A DNA stretch of 64,000 nt from Gonocerus acuteangulatus. Lineage: Eukaryota > Arthropoda > Insecta > Hemiptera > Coreidae. The stretch spans positions 56,905,549 through 56,969,548 of the forward strand of contig OX328124.1 of NCBI GenBank assembly GCA_946811695.1, given 5' to 3'. Within the stretch, counting starts at the first letter, position 1, and each line of letters starts with the position of its first letter. Below the pieces are notes generated by a model, which saw only the letters and a list, made by a program, of their open reading frames with translations, did no database searches and was not told where the DNA came from. Positions 1 through 10,795 of the stretch are shown piece after piece. The position numbers and the translations under genes were made by a program.

Positions 1-60
1 CTCCAATAAAACTTTAGTGCAGCGGGCTTTTCTCCCGCGGAAAAAATATAATTTAAAACA

Positions 61-722
61 AGCTCCGCTACAAAGCCAATCTGAACACATTATTTAATTT
101 AATTATTTTAATTAATTTAATTTCACGTGAATATGGTGATTTCCCATCCTTCCAACATTAGGTAACACTTTTTGCTCAGATTGAGGATTAGGGAACACCT
201 TAGAAAGAGTTAAATATGACCGAAGACATTTTGGAAATAATCACAATTATTGTTAACATAATAAATACATATGTTATATTTTTATGCTTTCAGGGTCTTG
301 TTTTATGAAATTTCTATTTTTATGAGTAGTATAATAGTCTTTTCATTGAAATCTATTTGTTTGGCTTTATATTTGCAGGAGAGAGTTTTTTCAATACAAT
401 TTATAATGAATAACCCAGTTACTTATAAGCACAAATTGTAGTGTCTAATTTTATTAAATAGAATAGAATTAAAAGTAGAAATTTAATAAAAGAAGACCCT
501 CAAAGTGTAAAAATATAAGATCTGTATTTATTATGTTAAAATAATAACAATAATTGTGATTATTTCAAATATGTTCTTCTGCCATCTTTCCCCTAATCCC
601 CTGTGTCCTCTAATCCTTAATCTGAGCAAAAAGTGTGTATACCTAATGTTGGAATGATGGACATCACCATATTCGCGTGAAATTAAATAATGTGTTCAGA
701 TTGGCTTCTTCAAGCTACATTA
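61..722. repeat. Long inverted repeat (foldback-like), arms about 200 bp
   Basis: The sequence from about 62 to 275 reappears as its reverse complement from about 515 to 720. Both arms share the outer AAGCCAATCTGAACACATTA, the TTTTTGCTCAGATT block and the inner AATCACAATTATTGTTA block. The left arm has extra AT-rich bases near 100-120, so the arms are similar but not identical. About 240 bp of AT-rich spacer lies between them. No open frame of interest lies inside. A foldback or long-TIR MITE is the likeliest explanation; I did not resolve a target-site duplication. Confidence 0.75.
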
Positions 723-2370
723 AATGTATTGGTTTTGACTTAGAAATCAGAAAAAATAGACTTAAATAATTTTTGTTTTCAAAACAACAGGGTACCACTT
801 TAAAGCTCATTAAATAAGGCAACTTTTGAGGCGGAGGCAAACTGCTAAGTCTACAAATAACTGATTAAGAAAATATCGAAGGAGTTAAGAAAACCCTAAT
901 AACAATAGTTCACATCTATATGGCTCTTAGTGTAGCTCCTAATTTACATGACAACATTTCAATAATGGGTGTTTCTTATTGGAACTTTAATGTAGATTCT
1001 AAAAATGTGGTTACGATACATAGACCAGAAATCCGGAAAACACTGTTTTTCATAAGAAAACCCAATAGTTTTGAAAATAGACAACAGTTTGAAGAGCTCT
1101 GCTACATGTTGAGATAGGACGCTCATTTCTGCGTCCCTGAACTACAAATGAGGTACAGAATAAACCCTTAAAATTATGAAACCTCAATGTGGGACACCCT
1201 GTATATGTAAAAACTATGATTTGAAATTAATACACATCTAAGTTTATAATTGTAGTTACAGACTGCCCAATCTGCCTCCGTGTAGTTCGTACCTTTTTAT
1301 AGTCAAGGCAAATTGTATTAGTAAACTATTTTTTTATTTATTTTTTTTTAAATTATTTTATTTTCAAATTTGTTTAAAATTGTTCACTATTGTTTATTCT
1401 TATCTATGTATTTTAAGTGATGACTTGCCCTAGTCTCGGTCTCACTAATGTATAAATAAATAAATAAATTGAGAGGGGAAAATATATTAGTAACAGAAAA
1501 GGTGAATAAATAAGTAGAGACGAAAATAAAATAAAATAAATATATAAATTAATAAAAATAATATATTTAAAAAAAAATACATATACCCAGAAGTCAGATT
1601 AAAAAAACATGCCTGTTGAGCGTTTGGGTATTAACATTTTAATACCCAAATTTAAAACTGCTGCAGAGTATTAGGTACCTTAAACGTTGGGCTTTATTTC
1701 CCCCCACATAAGTTGTTTTTTTTTGTTTTTTTTTTTTTTAAACTATACCTTTCATCAGTTCCTTTTGATGCTGTATTCATCCGCTATCTTTATCATGTGT
1801 GGCAGTATCCAGGGCGTGCATTGCCAACAGTGAAATGTGCTCACTGAGATATTCTAACAACACGGGATTTAGACTTCGAGTGTTTATATCCCGAAAAGAA
1901 GTACCACTTGCCCTATTACAACTTATGTCAGCAAGATTAGGTTTACTATTATGTATCATATATTAGTTTTCCAGAAAAATGGTAAGGATACGCCCTGCCT
2001 CTGTTAAGGGTTGTATTTTGTGATTTTAAGGATTGCATTAGTCCAGGAATTACCTGGGAAGGCCTTATGTAAATTTTTGTGTAAAAACTCAAGGATTTTA
2101 TGCATTAGAAAACATATTAAATACAAAAATATAAGCAAAAACGCTAGTTTTTTTAGAAAAGTCATATATTTAGAGGGCTGTAACTTCGCCCCAAGTGGAC
2201 CAATCGAGTTCGTTGAGGTCTCAAAAAATTATTATTTGTAAGCACTAAAAGGCAGTACCCAGGAAATAGTCGTTTATTTTGTATAACAACTTGAATAAAA
2301 ATATTATAGTGTAAAATATCCTAAATTATAAGTTTTGCGGGGTCGGGCTTATACAAATGTGCAGGGGGGT
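723..2370. other. AT-rich spacer with no supported gene
   Basis: Short open frames here (for example 920-1117 and 2011-2241) show no motif I recognise and are probably chance. At 1187-1205 there is a reverse-strand copy of the motif ATATACAGGGTGTCCCA, which also occurs at 58,017 and 59,333, so an element end may lie here. The rest is low-complexity A/T with several T and A runs. Confidence 0.5.
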
Positions 2371-2437
2371 TTCTGACCCCGAATTCGGATTCAGCGACCC
2401 CAAAAACATTTTTTTTTTGTGTGTGTGTGTGGCTGTG
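2371..2437 (+). mobile_element. Right end of a CAC/TAA-family DNA transposon (fragment)
   Basis: Read on the reverse strand, the block begins CACAGCC and then carries a GCTGAATCCGAATTCGGGGTCAG subterminal motif. The same layout is seen at the ends of the elements at 6426-8916 and 50,435-50,909. The three bases after the end are TAA (2438-2440), as in the other copies. I could not find the matching left end, so this is probably a truncated copy. Confidence 0.5.
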
Positions 2438-3184
2438 TAATTTTGAAGAGATAAAATAAATCAGTATAAAATTATCATCAAATCAGAAATAAAACAGCAT
2501 TGATTTAACACTAGATTTACCAGGCCTGGTACTGGTATAAATGTCAATAACAAAAAATGGGGTGGGTAAATACCCAGTAGGTAGGTAAATATAAATTGGA
2601 TATTTACCCAGGTATTTACCCACAGGGAAGGTAAATACCCAGAAAGTGGGTATTTTCAGTTTTTGAGCTTGATAGAACTTCTTTGAATATTTTTTTTTGT
2701 ACAAACAAGGACTAAAACTCACCCATTTAACCATAAAATCTAAATAAACATTAATATTTACCCAGTAATATTTTAAAGAAAGTTAAAAGTCGGTCCGGGT
2801 ATTTATGGGTATTTACAACTTAATGCATATCTATGGTTTTTCATGATCACTTTTACATTGGAGAAAGTTAATTAATTTAAAATAACTTTTAATGAATCCT
2901 ATTCAATTATTAAGGACTTATTTAAATTTAAAAAAATATACCTGTTAGAAAAAAAGAAACACTTATAAGGTGTCAAAACAGGCTTTTAATGTTTATTATA
3001 ATAGTTCAAAACCAAGTGGTTTGTGACCCTTGTTAATATTATTTGAAATTACGCTCAGACAGTAATAAACATTACAGTAAGCGGAAATCTCACCAGAAAT
3101 GAAAGGTAGCTTTTTGATAACAGTGTTTAGGTGTGTGTGTGTGTGTGGGTCTGAGTCAGGAAACTAGTTAACATCCTTGATCCA

Positions 3185-4019
3185 ATTGTTGAACGTATCA
3201 CTACCATTCAGTTAAATTCCCCTTTGATCCACACAGTTCATAAGAAATTTAAGAATCTAATGAAAACTCTTCAACAATAAATACCAGAATCTTCTCTTCA
3301 AAAAAACTGAGGGAAAACGTGTGCTAACTAAATGGGAGAAACGCGTTCAGTTTGATATTGGAAAAGTACATCTTGCTGGAGACTTGTTGAACCCTTCATC
3401 TCAAGGTTGGAATTTGAAGCCTGGTGAAAAACTTGATGACATTGGTTTTGTGTGTGAATAAAGCATGGGACGCCTGGCGTTAATGACCACAAAGGCTGAC
3501 ATGCCTTAAATGCAACCAAAAAAAAAAAAAAAAAAAAGCATGGGAAGGACATAGCTGACTAGAGGGAAAAAGAGGGATTATGGCAAAGATCCTTTGTTTG
3601 GGAAGGTCTTGAAGACAATGACAAAGAAAAGGCAATAAATGGCATGTTATGGTGGGGAGGCTTGAAAGGTACATGTGTTTTGGCAGAAGTAGCTGTAAGA
3701 ATACCAGGAGCTCCTGTGACATCTGCTGCAACTGAAAGAACATTCAGCACTTTCAGTTGTAGTCGCTGTTATAAAAGAAACCGACTTACAACTGAAAGAG
3801 TAGGGCAAATAGCATAATTGTCTCGTGACTGAAATCTCCTTAATAACACCCAAAAACAGAGAAAGCAACAACAAACAGGAAAATCCCAAGACGTTTGCCA
3901 AGGAAAAGAAGCTGAAGAGAAGGAAGATGAATCACCAGCTATTGTTTTTGAAACTAGGAGTCATGATAGTGACTCTGAAGACGGCTGCATGTCGCTTTCA
4001 ACTCATTCAAGTGATGAAT
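3185..4019 (+). pseudogene. hAT transposase C-terminal part (decayed)
   Basis: hAT transposases cut and rejoin DNA in the nucleus through an RNase H-like core, with a C-terminal dimerisation helix region. A frame with stops translates to LTKWEKRVQFDIG..HLAGDLLNP (3310-3400). After a short insertion it continues to WWGGLKGTCVLAE, then SAATERTFSTF and KRNRLTTER, ending near 3822. The ATERxFSTF and RNRLTTE blocks are the signature of the hAT dimerisation region. A charged Ser/Asp/Glu-rich tail follows, with an in-frame stop at 4017-4019. The frame is broken several times and the N-terminal part is missing, so it cannot code for an active enzyme. Confidence 0.75.
3471..3535 (+). mobile_element. 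65-bp 5'-truncated SINE insertion in the hAT gene
   Basis: A short block resembling the 3' part of the Glu-type SINE (ggcgttaatgacc...) ends in a poly(A) tract. It is flanked by perfect 10-bp direct repeats AAGCATGGGA at 3461-3470 and 3536-3545. A poly(A) tail plus a target-site duplication indicates retroposition by LINE machinery. It interrupts the hAT transposase remnant, so it is younger than that gene. Confidence 0.7.
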
Positions 4020-4320
4020 AAATCTGTAACCCCAAAGACTTGGAATAGGTTATCGTTATCACTGAATTTAGGCCATCCCATTGCTTTACTTTGTTTTCTG
4101 AATTTGGAAGAGTTGTTCTTTTCTCAATAAATGATAATAGGCTTAATATTTTTATTAAACTCACAGGTTATGAAATAAAACACAACAAAAAATAAAGTTA
4201 AACTTAGGGATGATTTTCCAACCTATTATTACTGTCGTCACTTGCTATTAACTTTGTAAAATTACATCATGTATGTATATGAAAACAACAGCAGTCAGTA
4301 GTTGTGTTTGTGGTACGTTT

Positions 4321-4321
<1 letters not shown>

Positions 4322-4359
<38 letters not shown>
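4322..4359 (+). repeat. Poly(A) tract
   Basis: About 38 consecutive A residues, followed by a block (cttagcctgaggct...) with no recognised coding sense. The tract could be the tail of a retroposed copy, but I saw no convincing body or duplication. Confidence 0.6.
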
Positions 4360-4363
<4 letters not shown>

Positions 4364-5025
4364 AGCCTGAGGCTAGAACAAACTTTGATAAAGATAATGA
4401 TCCATCAGTAGGTGTTTTGAGAAATAGAGATAATCCTCGTCCAAAGCGGTAGCTGAGGCTAAATTTTTGTGAATGCAGTAGAGCAGTATCAAATTTAGGG
4501 AAACAACTTGTTTTGTTGTAAACCCACCAGTACCTATCATGGGCGGAAGGAGAATGACTCCGGACCGGCTGTGTGGTGGTATTCAGGGAGCGTAGCTGAA
4601 GCAGCTGTTCTGGTCCCTGGACTGCGAGCTCTTGGGTATGAGGATAACAAGGGCAGGGGGTGCTCGAATCCGTAGTGAAGGCAAGCCTCCTAGGGGAGGG
4701 GAACCCCGAATCTAAATGTCCTGGTAGTGGGAAGCAGTGCTATCAGAAACCGGATAAGGCTGAAGATGAATGACATCGGCAAGGCTTATCATGGATATTA
4801 CCGGTAGGATAAACTGTGCGGCAGGGCTGACGGTAAACTGCGAGAAATGGACGTGATTCCTGAGTCATAGTGAAGACAGCACGTCTAGAGGAAGGTGACC
4901 TTGATGTTAAACCCCTGGTCCTCGAAGTTGGGGGTTGGTCGAAGGATCTGGGGGAGCCCCTGTCAGCACAGCATGGTGATGTTCACCACAACAATACAAA
5001 AGCAAACACTAGCTACCGTCGGAAT

Positions 5026-6425
5026 GAATTTCATCTAGGCTATTGGAATGTCCAAAGCCTTCATAGACCTGGAGCACTCAAGGTGCTTCTAGACCAATTA
5101 GACTTATATAGAACAGACATTGCCACTATTCAGGAAATCCGGTGGACAGGCAGTGGCACTATTGAAAAAAGACATCACACTGCCAAGACCACCATCATCA
5201 GTTTGGGACTGGTTTTATCGTCTCCAAGAGGTTCCGGTCCTTAATTATTGACTTTAAACCAGTATCTCCAAGAATATGTCTGCTCCGAATAAAGGGAAAA
5301 TTTAAGCACTATTCTGTCATTAGTGTCCATGCTCCCACTGAGTCCGCGTCTGAGACTGACAAAGACGAGTTTTATGACCTTCTTGATCGCACTATTGATA
5401 ATTGTCCAAGGTACGATGCTAAAATAATTGCGGGTGACCTAAATGCTAAGGTTGGGAAAGAGAGCATTTACTCATCTGTTATTGGTCAGCATAGCCTCCA
5501 TGATGAATCCAACGACAATGGCACAAGATTAATAAACTTTGCTATCTCTCATGGCATGATTATTGGTAGCACTCTATTTCCCCACAAAAGGATCTACAAA
5601 GGTACCTGGATCTCACCAGACGGAAGCACCGTGAACCAAATAGACCACATTCTCATTAGTAGCTCGAGTCGCTCCAATTTAATAAATCTGAGAACATACA
5701 GAGGAGCCAATGTTGATTCTGATCACTTCCTTGTCAAAGCCCGGATACGTGACAGAGTCTCGATGGTGAAAACTTTAAGCGGAGACCGGGCCAAAAGGCT
5801 CAATGTGGATAAAATCAGGTGATGCCCAGAAATAAGTAGTGCGTTTGTCCAGGAGGTGGAAAGCTCAATATTAACTTCCTCAGAACGGATTGGAAGCCAT
5901 GACCAGCAATGGCTGTCTATTCACGATGCCCTCCTTTCAGCTGCTGAGAAGGTCTTGGGGTACGAGGAAAGACAGCAAAATAAGAGCTGGTTTGATGCAG
6001 AGAGCGAACTAGCCACACATGTTAAAAACCAGGCGTATCAAGCCATGATTCGCAGAAAAACTCGAGGATCCACAGAAGAGTACCGTGACAAAAGGAGAGC
6101 TGAGAAGCACATGCACAGAAAGAAGAAGAGAGAGCACAAAAACGAAGAGCTGAGGGAAGCAGAACTGCTCAGAGGGGCCCGGGAGTGTAGAAACTTCTAT
6201 AGAAAAATCAATGGCAGTCGCAAGCCTCCTCACTGACAGGATTCAGGTTCTGCAGAGATGGAGGGAACATTTCTCCGAAACTCTGGCGACTAATGCTGGC
6301 GATAGAGAGTGCCAGGATCTTCTAACCCCACTCACTGAAGTAGAAGAATTAGAGCCACCAAGTGATGAGGAAGTGGTCACTGCTATTGAAAAGCTCAAGA
6401 ATAACAAAGCCCCAGGAATTGATAA
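5026..6425 (+). pseudogene. RTE-like ORF, endonuclease half and linker
   Basis: An apurinic/apyrimidinic-type endonuclease that would nick target DNA to prime reverse transcription. Visible motifs are GYWNVQSL (about 5038), the catalytic-glutamate block IQEIRW (about 5130), GDLNAKVG (about 5432) and the final SDHF block (about 5718). A basic linker with many Lys/Arg follows. The last piece, KNNKAPGIDN, is the standard start of the reverse transcriptase domain and is cut by the TAA-flanked transposon at 6425. Frameshifts near 5210, a stop at 5820 and further breaks near 6200-6240 show decay. Translation resumes in a compatible frame at 8924. Confidence 0.82.
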
Positions 6426-8916
6426 CACAGGTCTACAACCAAAAATTTGATTTGATGATTTTGGCTAATCTCTGTGTTTCTCGGTGTGCTGAGGCCGAGA
6501 ATGAAGTCCGTTTTTCTCTATCACGTACAGATTTTTTTCAAATCCATAGAACATAATATACGTGCTATACACATAAATTTGGTAAGAAGTAGGGTTTTTT
6601 TTCCAAACGATTTGTCTTTTTATAAACAGACATCTTTCACTAGGTGGTGTAGGCAATGACTCCCTCAGTAGATGTTGTAGGCCTGAGGGTGTCTAGGCAC
6701 GACCTGTTCAGACAGGAACGTACTTGTTTGGTCTCAGATGTCACCGTCTGAAGCTAAACGAGATTGAACCTGTTGTATCAGGAACTTGGAGCTAAATTTC
6801 TGTTCATTCTCTCAGTTCAGTAGTATCAACTGAAGTGAACACATTCACTGAGGTCTCTTAGTTGTGTCAATGTGATTAAGAACGTATTTTAAGGTTTGAA
6901 AGTGCATTTAGACAAAATGTCTCATCGTCGTTGTGTTACCAGTCCAGACTACTTCTGTTTTATCTGTGGTGAGTACACAGTTAAGAAATACCAACGAAAT
7001 ATAACAGGTTTTGTCAAAAATGTATATTATGCATATTTTGGCTTGAGAATAGGAGATCAAGATAAAGTGTGGGCTCCTCACAAAGTATGCCATAGCTGCG
7101 TAGAAAAACTTCGCTTATGGTACAAAGGAGAGTTAAAATCTTTCGGATTTGCTATGCCAATGATGTGGAGGGAGCAAAAAAAAACCACGTTAATGACTGT
7201 TACTTTTGTAATTGTCATGTTCAAGGCTATAATTCCAAAAATCATAAGCTCATTAACTACCCTAATGTGGAATCTGCTAGTCGTCCGGTACCACACGGTC
7301 CTGGATTGACAGTTCCTCAGCCCCCTCGTGACTTGGGCAGTATAGATAGGGAAGCCAATAGAGAAGACTGTATGTCGGAGAGCGATGAAGTACACAGTGA
7401 GTTCAAAGCAAGCAGTTCAGAAGATGAACCTCAGCTTATTTCTCAACAGGAGTTGAACGACTTAGTGAGAGATCTTGGACTTCCAAAAGATGCAGCTCAG
7501 TTACTTGGCTCCCGTCTTAAAAACAAAAATTTATTACAGCCAGGCACTTCTTTTTCATGGTATCGACACCGTGAAGCAGTTTTTGTTCCTTACTTTGCTC
7601 TGGATGAGAATCTTATTTATTGCAAAGACATTCTTGGTCTGATGGTTCAATTTGGTATACAATATGACCCGATTCATTGGCGTCTATTCATAGACTCATC
7701 AAAGCGAAGTCTAAAGGCTGTTTTGTTGCACAATGGCAATACTTATGCTTCAGTTCCAGTTGGCCATTCGGTACATTTAAAAGAAACATACGAAAATTTG
7801 TCATTAGTTCTCGAACGAATTCATTATAATGAGCATAACTGGTTGATATGTGGAGACTTGAAAGTACTTACTATGCTCTTAGGTCAGCAATCAGGGTACA
7901 CCAAGTTCCCTTGTTTTTTTATGTTTATGGGATAGCCGAGACAGAAATTCCCATTGGAACAACAAAGACTGGCCATTACGAGGAGCTCTGTCGCCAGGCC
8001 AACAAAATGTAATTAGGAGAAGTTTGGTTCCTTCTGACAAAATCCTGCTACCTCCTCTACACATAAAGCTAGGGCTGATAAAACAATTCGTAAAGTCTCT
8101 CAATAAAGAAGGTGAATGTTTTAAGTACTTATGCTCCAAGTTCCCACGATTAAGTGATGCAAAGCTAAGAGAGGGGATCTTTGTAGGCCCAGATATTCGG
8201 AAACTTTTCACAGATCCACATTTCACTCAGACCATGAATGAGAAGGAGAAGGAAGCTTGGAATTCTTTTAAAGATGTTGTTGAGAAGTTCCTTGGTAACG
8301 TGAAGGATCCCAACTACAGAAGTATCGTGGAACGCATGTTGAAGGCATTTCAATTACAAGGTTGCAACATGAGTTTGAAGGTTCACTTCTTACATTCGCA
8401 TGTGGACTATTTTCCGGAAAACTTAGGGGAAGTAAGTGAAGAACAAGGGGAAAGGTTCCATCAGGACATCCAGGAAATGGAACGTAGGTATCAGGGCAAA
8501 TGGAACGTAAACATGATGGCTGACTATTGTTGGATGCTGCAGCGTGAATCATCTGAAGAGCCCTACAGCCGGAAACGAACACGGAGAAATTTTCAAGAGA
8601 AAAAATAAGTTTTCATAAAAATAATAACTAATTATTCCACTGTTAATTCTGAAGCTGTTATTTCTACACATTTATGTATTTTGTACAGTAAACAACATTG
8701 AAATAACTAAAATATCATGGAAATAAATGAAAACTCTTATTCGCCAATTCTGTTTTCTTTTAATGGTAGTACCTCTGCCCTTACTTGAGATTGAACAATT
8801 TCCTTACGTGATAGAGAGGGACTGACCTCATGTTCGGCTTCAGCACACCAAGGAGCATAGAGATTGACCAAAATCATCAAATCAAATTTCAGAAAGATTA
8901 TTTTTGTAGACCTGTG
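6426..8916 (+). mobile_element. CAC-terminus, TAA-duplicating DNA transposon (2491 bp) with its own ORF
   Basis: Both ends begin CACAGGTCTACAA as inverted repeats. The similarity continues inward for about 85 bp, through TTTGATTTGATGATTTTGG and a GTGTGCTGA(A/G)GCCGA motif. The 3-bp duplication is TAA (6423-6425 and 8917-8919). Deleting the element plus one TAA restores the reading frame of the host LINE across the junction (APGIDN then PAELF). CAC... ends with a 3-bp duplication are features of the CACTA/EnSpm group, while TAA/TTA targets are typical of PIF/Harbinger. The encoded protein does not let me decide. Related shorter copies lie at 24,162-25,179 and 50,435-50,909, and an end at 2437. 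Confidence 0.88.
6917..8608 (+). pseudogene. Probable transposase with zinc-finger-like N terminus, two frameshifts
   Basis: I start at the ATG of MSHRRCV (6917). Three segments make one protein of about 560 residues: 6917 to about 7175, about 7180 to 7915, and about 7920-8608. The breaks fall in an A9 run (7176-7184) and a T7 run (7914-7920). The N terminus has FCFICGEY and, about 45 residues later, HKVCHSCVEKL, a paired CxxC layout like a ZAD-type finger. A third CYFCNCH cluster follows. Candidate acidic residues of an RNase H-like core are FIDSS (about 7690), ICGDLKV (about 7855) and EEQGERFHQD (about 8440). The tail is basic. Proteins with these motifs seem widespread in arthropods as uncharacterised ORFs; the transposase role is inferred from the flanking TIRs, not proven. 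Confidence 0.65.
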
Positions 8917-8919
8917 TAA

Positions 8920-10353
8920 TTAGCCTGCTGAGTTATTCTAGCATGGAGGCTGGGAACTTGTGAGAGTCTTTCAGAACCTCATTATTGGTATTCGGGAGGA
9001 GGAGGAGCTGCCGGAGGATTGGAGGAAATCTGTCTTATGTCCGATTCACAAGAAGAGAGATCCACTAGATTGTGGCAACTATACAGGCATATCTCTCCTA
9101 CCTGCAGCATACAAGATACTCTCTAACATACTTTACCAGAGACTGTCCCCCTTTGCTAGCCGTATCCTTGGGGAGTATCAGTGTGGCTTCCGTGCGGGTA
9201 AATCAACAATTGATCAGTTGTTCTGCTTGCGGCAAATCCTCGAGAAAGGGCACGAATACAAATTCACGACGCATCACCTCTTTGTTGATTTCGAGAGTGC
9301 GTATGACAGCATTAACCGGAATGCGCTGTATAGTGCTATGGTTAATATGGGAATTCCTCGAAAACTGGTGAGGTTATGTCGGGCTACTGTGTGGCATGGT
9401 AAGAGCATGGTGCGTGTCCAGGGGGGTCTCTCTGGTGAATTCCAGCCTGAGGGTGGGGTTCGACAGGGGGATGGATTGGCCTGCCTATTGTTTAATTTCG
9501 GATTGGAAAACGCAGTGAGGGAATCCAGAATACAGACACAGGCAACTGTCCTTATCAGAAGCACTCAGCTATTGGGATATGCAGATGATCTGGATATAGT
9601 GGGTAGGTCCCTGAATGCAGTAGAAGAGGCATTTCTAGCTTTAGAGGAAGCTGCTCGTAGAATGGGTCTCAAAGTCAACGAAGGGAAAACCAAGTATATG
9701 GTGGCCGGACAACAAGCTAGGCCAGGAGAAACTGTCACCATGGGCTTCTTCTCCTTCGAAAAAGTGAGCCAGTTTAAGTATTTGGGCTGTTTTGTCGCTT
9801 TTTATAATGACATGTCCAAGGAGATTAATAGTAGGATACTGGCAGCAAACAGAAGTTTTTATGGACTTCGTAGGCAACTGAGAGGGAGCATTCTTACAAG
9901 ATCCACAAAGATGCTCTATAAAACCCTAATCAGGCCAGTCCTCTGGTATGGCTCAGAAACATGGACTATAACGAAGTGAGACGAATTATCCCTCCTCTAT
10001 TTTGAAAGACGGGTCTTGAGGAGCATATATAGGGGTGTCCTCGACCAGGCAAACTGGAGACGTAGGACAAACCAAGAGTTGGCCAACCTATTTAGGCTAA
10101 CGTAGTAAAGCATATAAAATGTGGACGTCTCCGCTGGGCAGGACACCTAGCCAGGATGCCACACCAAGACACGCCTCAAAAACTATTTTCCGAGAGAGTT
10201 CATGGAACCAGACGAGTTGGCAGACCCAAGCTGAGATGGCAAGATGGAGTAGACGCCGATGCCCGCAGCCTACTCGGAGTCCGGAACTGGAAAGTGGCAG
10301 CACAAGACCGTGACAACTGGCGGAAGCTGATTTTGGAGGCCATGTCTCACTAG
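8920..10353 (+). pseudogene. RTE-like ORF, reverse transcriptase and C-terminal half
   Basis: Continues the endonuclease half after the transposon. The frame PAELF*HGGWELVRVFQNLI gives RT motif 1. It then runs through CPIHKKRD, the YTGISLLPAAYKI block, FRAGKST, the catalytic aspartate block LFVDFESAYDS (about 9283), GVRQGDGL (about 9460) and the YADDLDIVG active site (about 9578). The long frame 8960-9979 stops at ITK, then short frames follow to the GRPKLRWQDGV motif (about 10,215) and LILEAMSH stop at 10,353. That C-terminal motif is usual in RTE-like insect proteins. A stop at 8939 and one at 9977 mark inactivation. This element class has no RNase H domain, and none is seen here. Confidence 0.85.
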
Positions 10354-10795
10354 TGGGATGCAGTGCCAAGGAAGTAAGTAAGTACTTGTTTTGTTGGTAT
10401 TCGGAAGGTCCATGACAAACTAAGAGGTAAGAATTTATTATTTATTAACCTCTCGGTGGTCTTATCTTATAATTTATTATTGTTTTAATAGCTTTTCAGT
10501 GTTGTAACACCTCTAAACTGGCGAGATCCGTCACATTTTACAATATTCGATTACTTCCAGTCGCAGTTTAGTTAAATACCTTAAATATCCGGGTATTTAT
10601 GAAATTGGGTATTTACCCTGGGTATATACCCTGGATATTTACCCTGAAGAATAAATACCCAGGTATTTTACATCACTGCTTATAGCTACAAAAGTCATAA
10701 CATCATTTCGGAATGCAAATGTTATATGTAATAGGAATTTTAAATTGAAATTGCACAGCCAATCAAAATGACTGGTCTTGTAAATCTAGTGTTAA

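Larger units (their letters stand above)
4519..10383 (+). mobile_element. RTE-like non-LTR retrotransposon, interrupted
   Basis: The element is bounded by perfect 13-bp direct repeats ACTTGTTTTGTTG (4506-4518 and 10,384-10,396) and ends in a short AAGT repeat. Removing the internal transposon (6426-8916 plus one TAA) leaves about 3.37 kb, which is the usual size for the RTE clade. The 5' UTR (4519 to about 5020) is GC-richer than its surroundings. The protein order is endonuclease, then reverse transcriptase, then a short GRPxxRW C-terminal motif, as in the insect RTE-type proteins often annotated as craniofacial-development-protein-2-like. The copy carries several frame breaks and is dead. 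Confidence 0.88.
2555..10676 (+). mobile_element. hAT-like DNA transposon remnant, split by an RTE LINE
   Basis: Three things support this call: a hAT dimerisation-domain remnant at about 3640-3830, a right end that reads CAGTGATGTAAAATACC on the reverse strand (10,660-10,676, typical hAT terminal style), and clusters of a GGGTAAATACCC-like motif near both ends (2564-2660 and 2796-2815, and 10,590-10,665). Subterminal repeats of that sort are usual transposase binding sites in hAT elements. The left terminus is not clear: the bases around 2550 match the right TIR poorly and no 8-bp duplication was found. The right end sits exactly where homology to the piggyBac-type 3' end begins. Confidence 0.6.
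2509..10791 (+). mobile_element. piggyBac-type short element expanded by nested insertions
   Basis: The left end starts CACTAGATTTACCAG directly after TTAA (2505-2508). The right end is the inverted CTTGTAAATCTAGTG followed directly by TTAA (10,792-10,795). A 4-bp TTAA duplication is the hallmark of the piggyBac superfamily. The same two end sequences recur at 30,858 and 40,975, which confirms the boundaries. Only short terminal stretches (roughly 50 bp left and 115 bp right) belong to the element. Everything between is later insertion, so the original was a MITE-sized, non-autonomous element without a transposase gene. Confidence 0.75.

Noticed and set aside
920..1117. 65-aa open frame as a small gene
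   Set aside because: No recognisable motif, no element context and a biased AT-rich surround.
2550..2580. Left terminus of the hAT element at about 2550
   Set aside because: It matches the right terminal CAGTGATGTAAAA at only about 9 of 14 positions and no 8-bp duplication is present, so the exact left end is not claimed.
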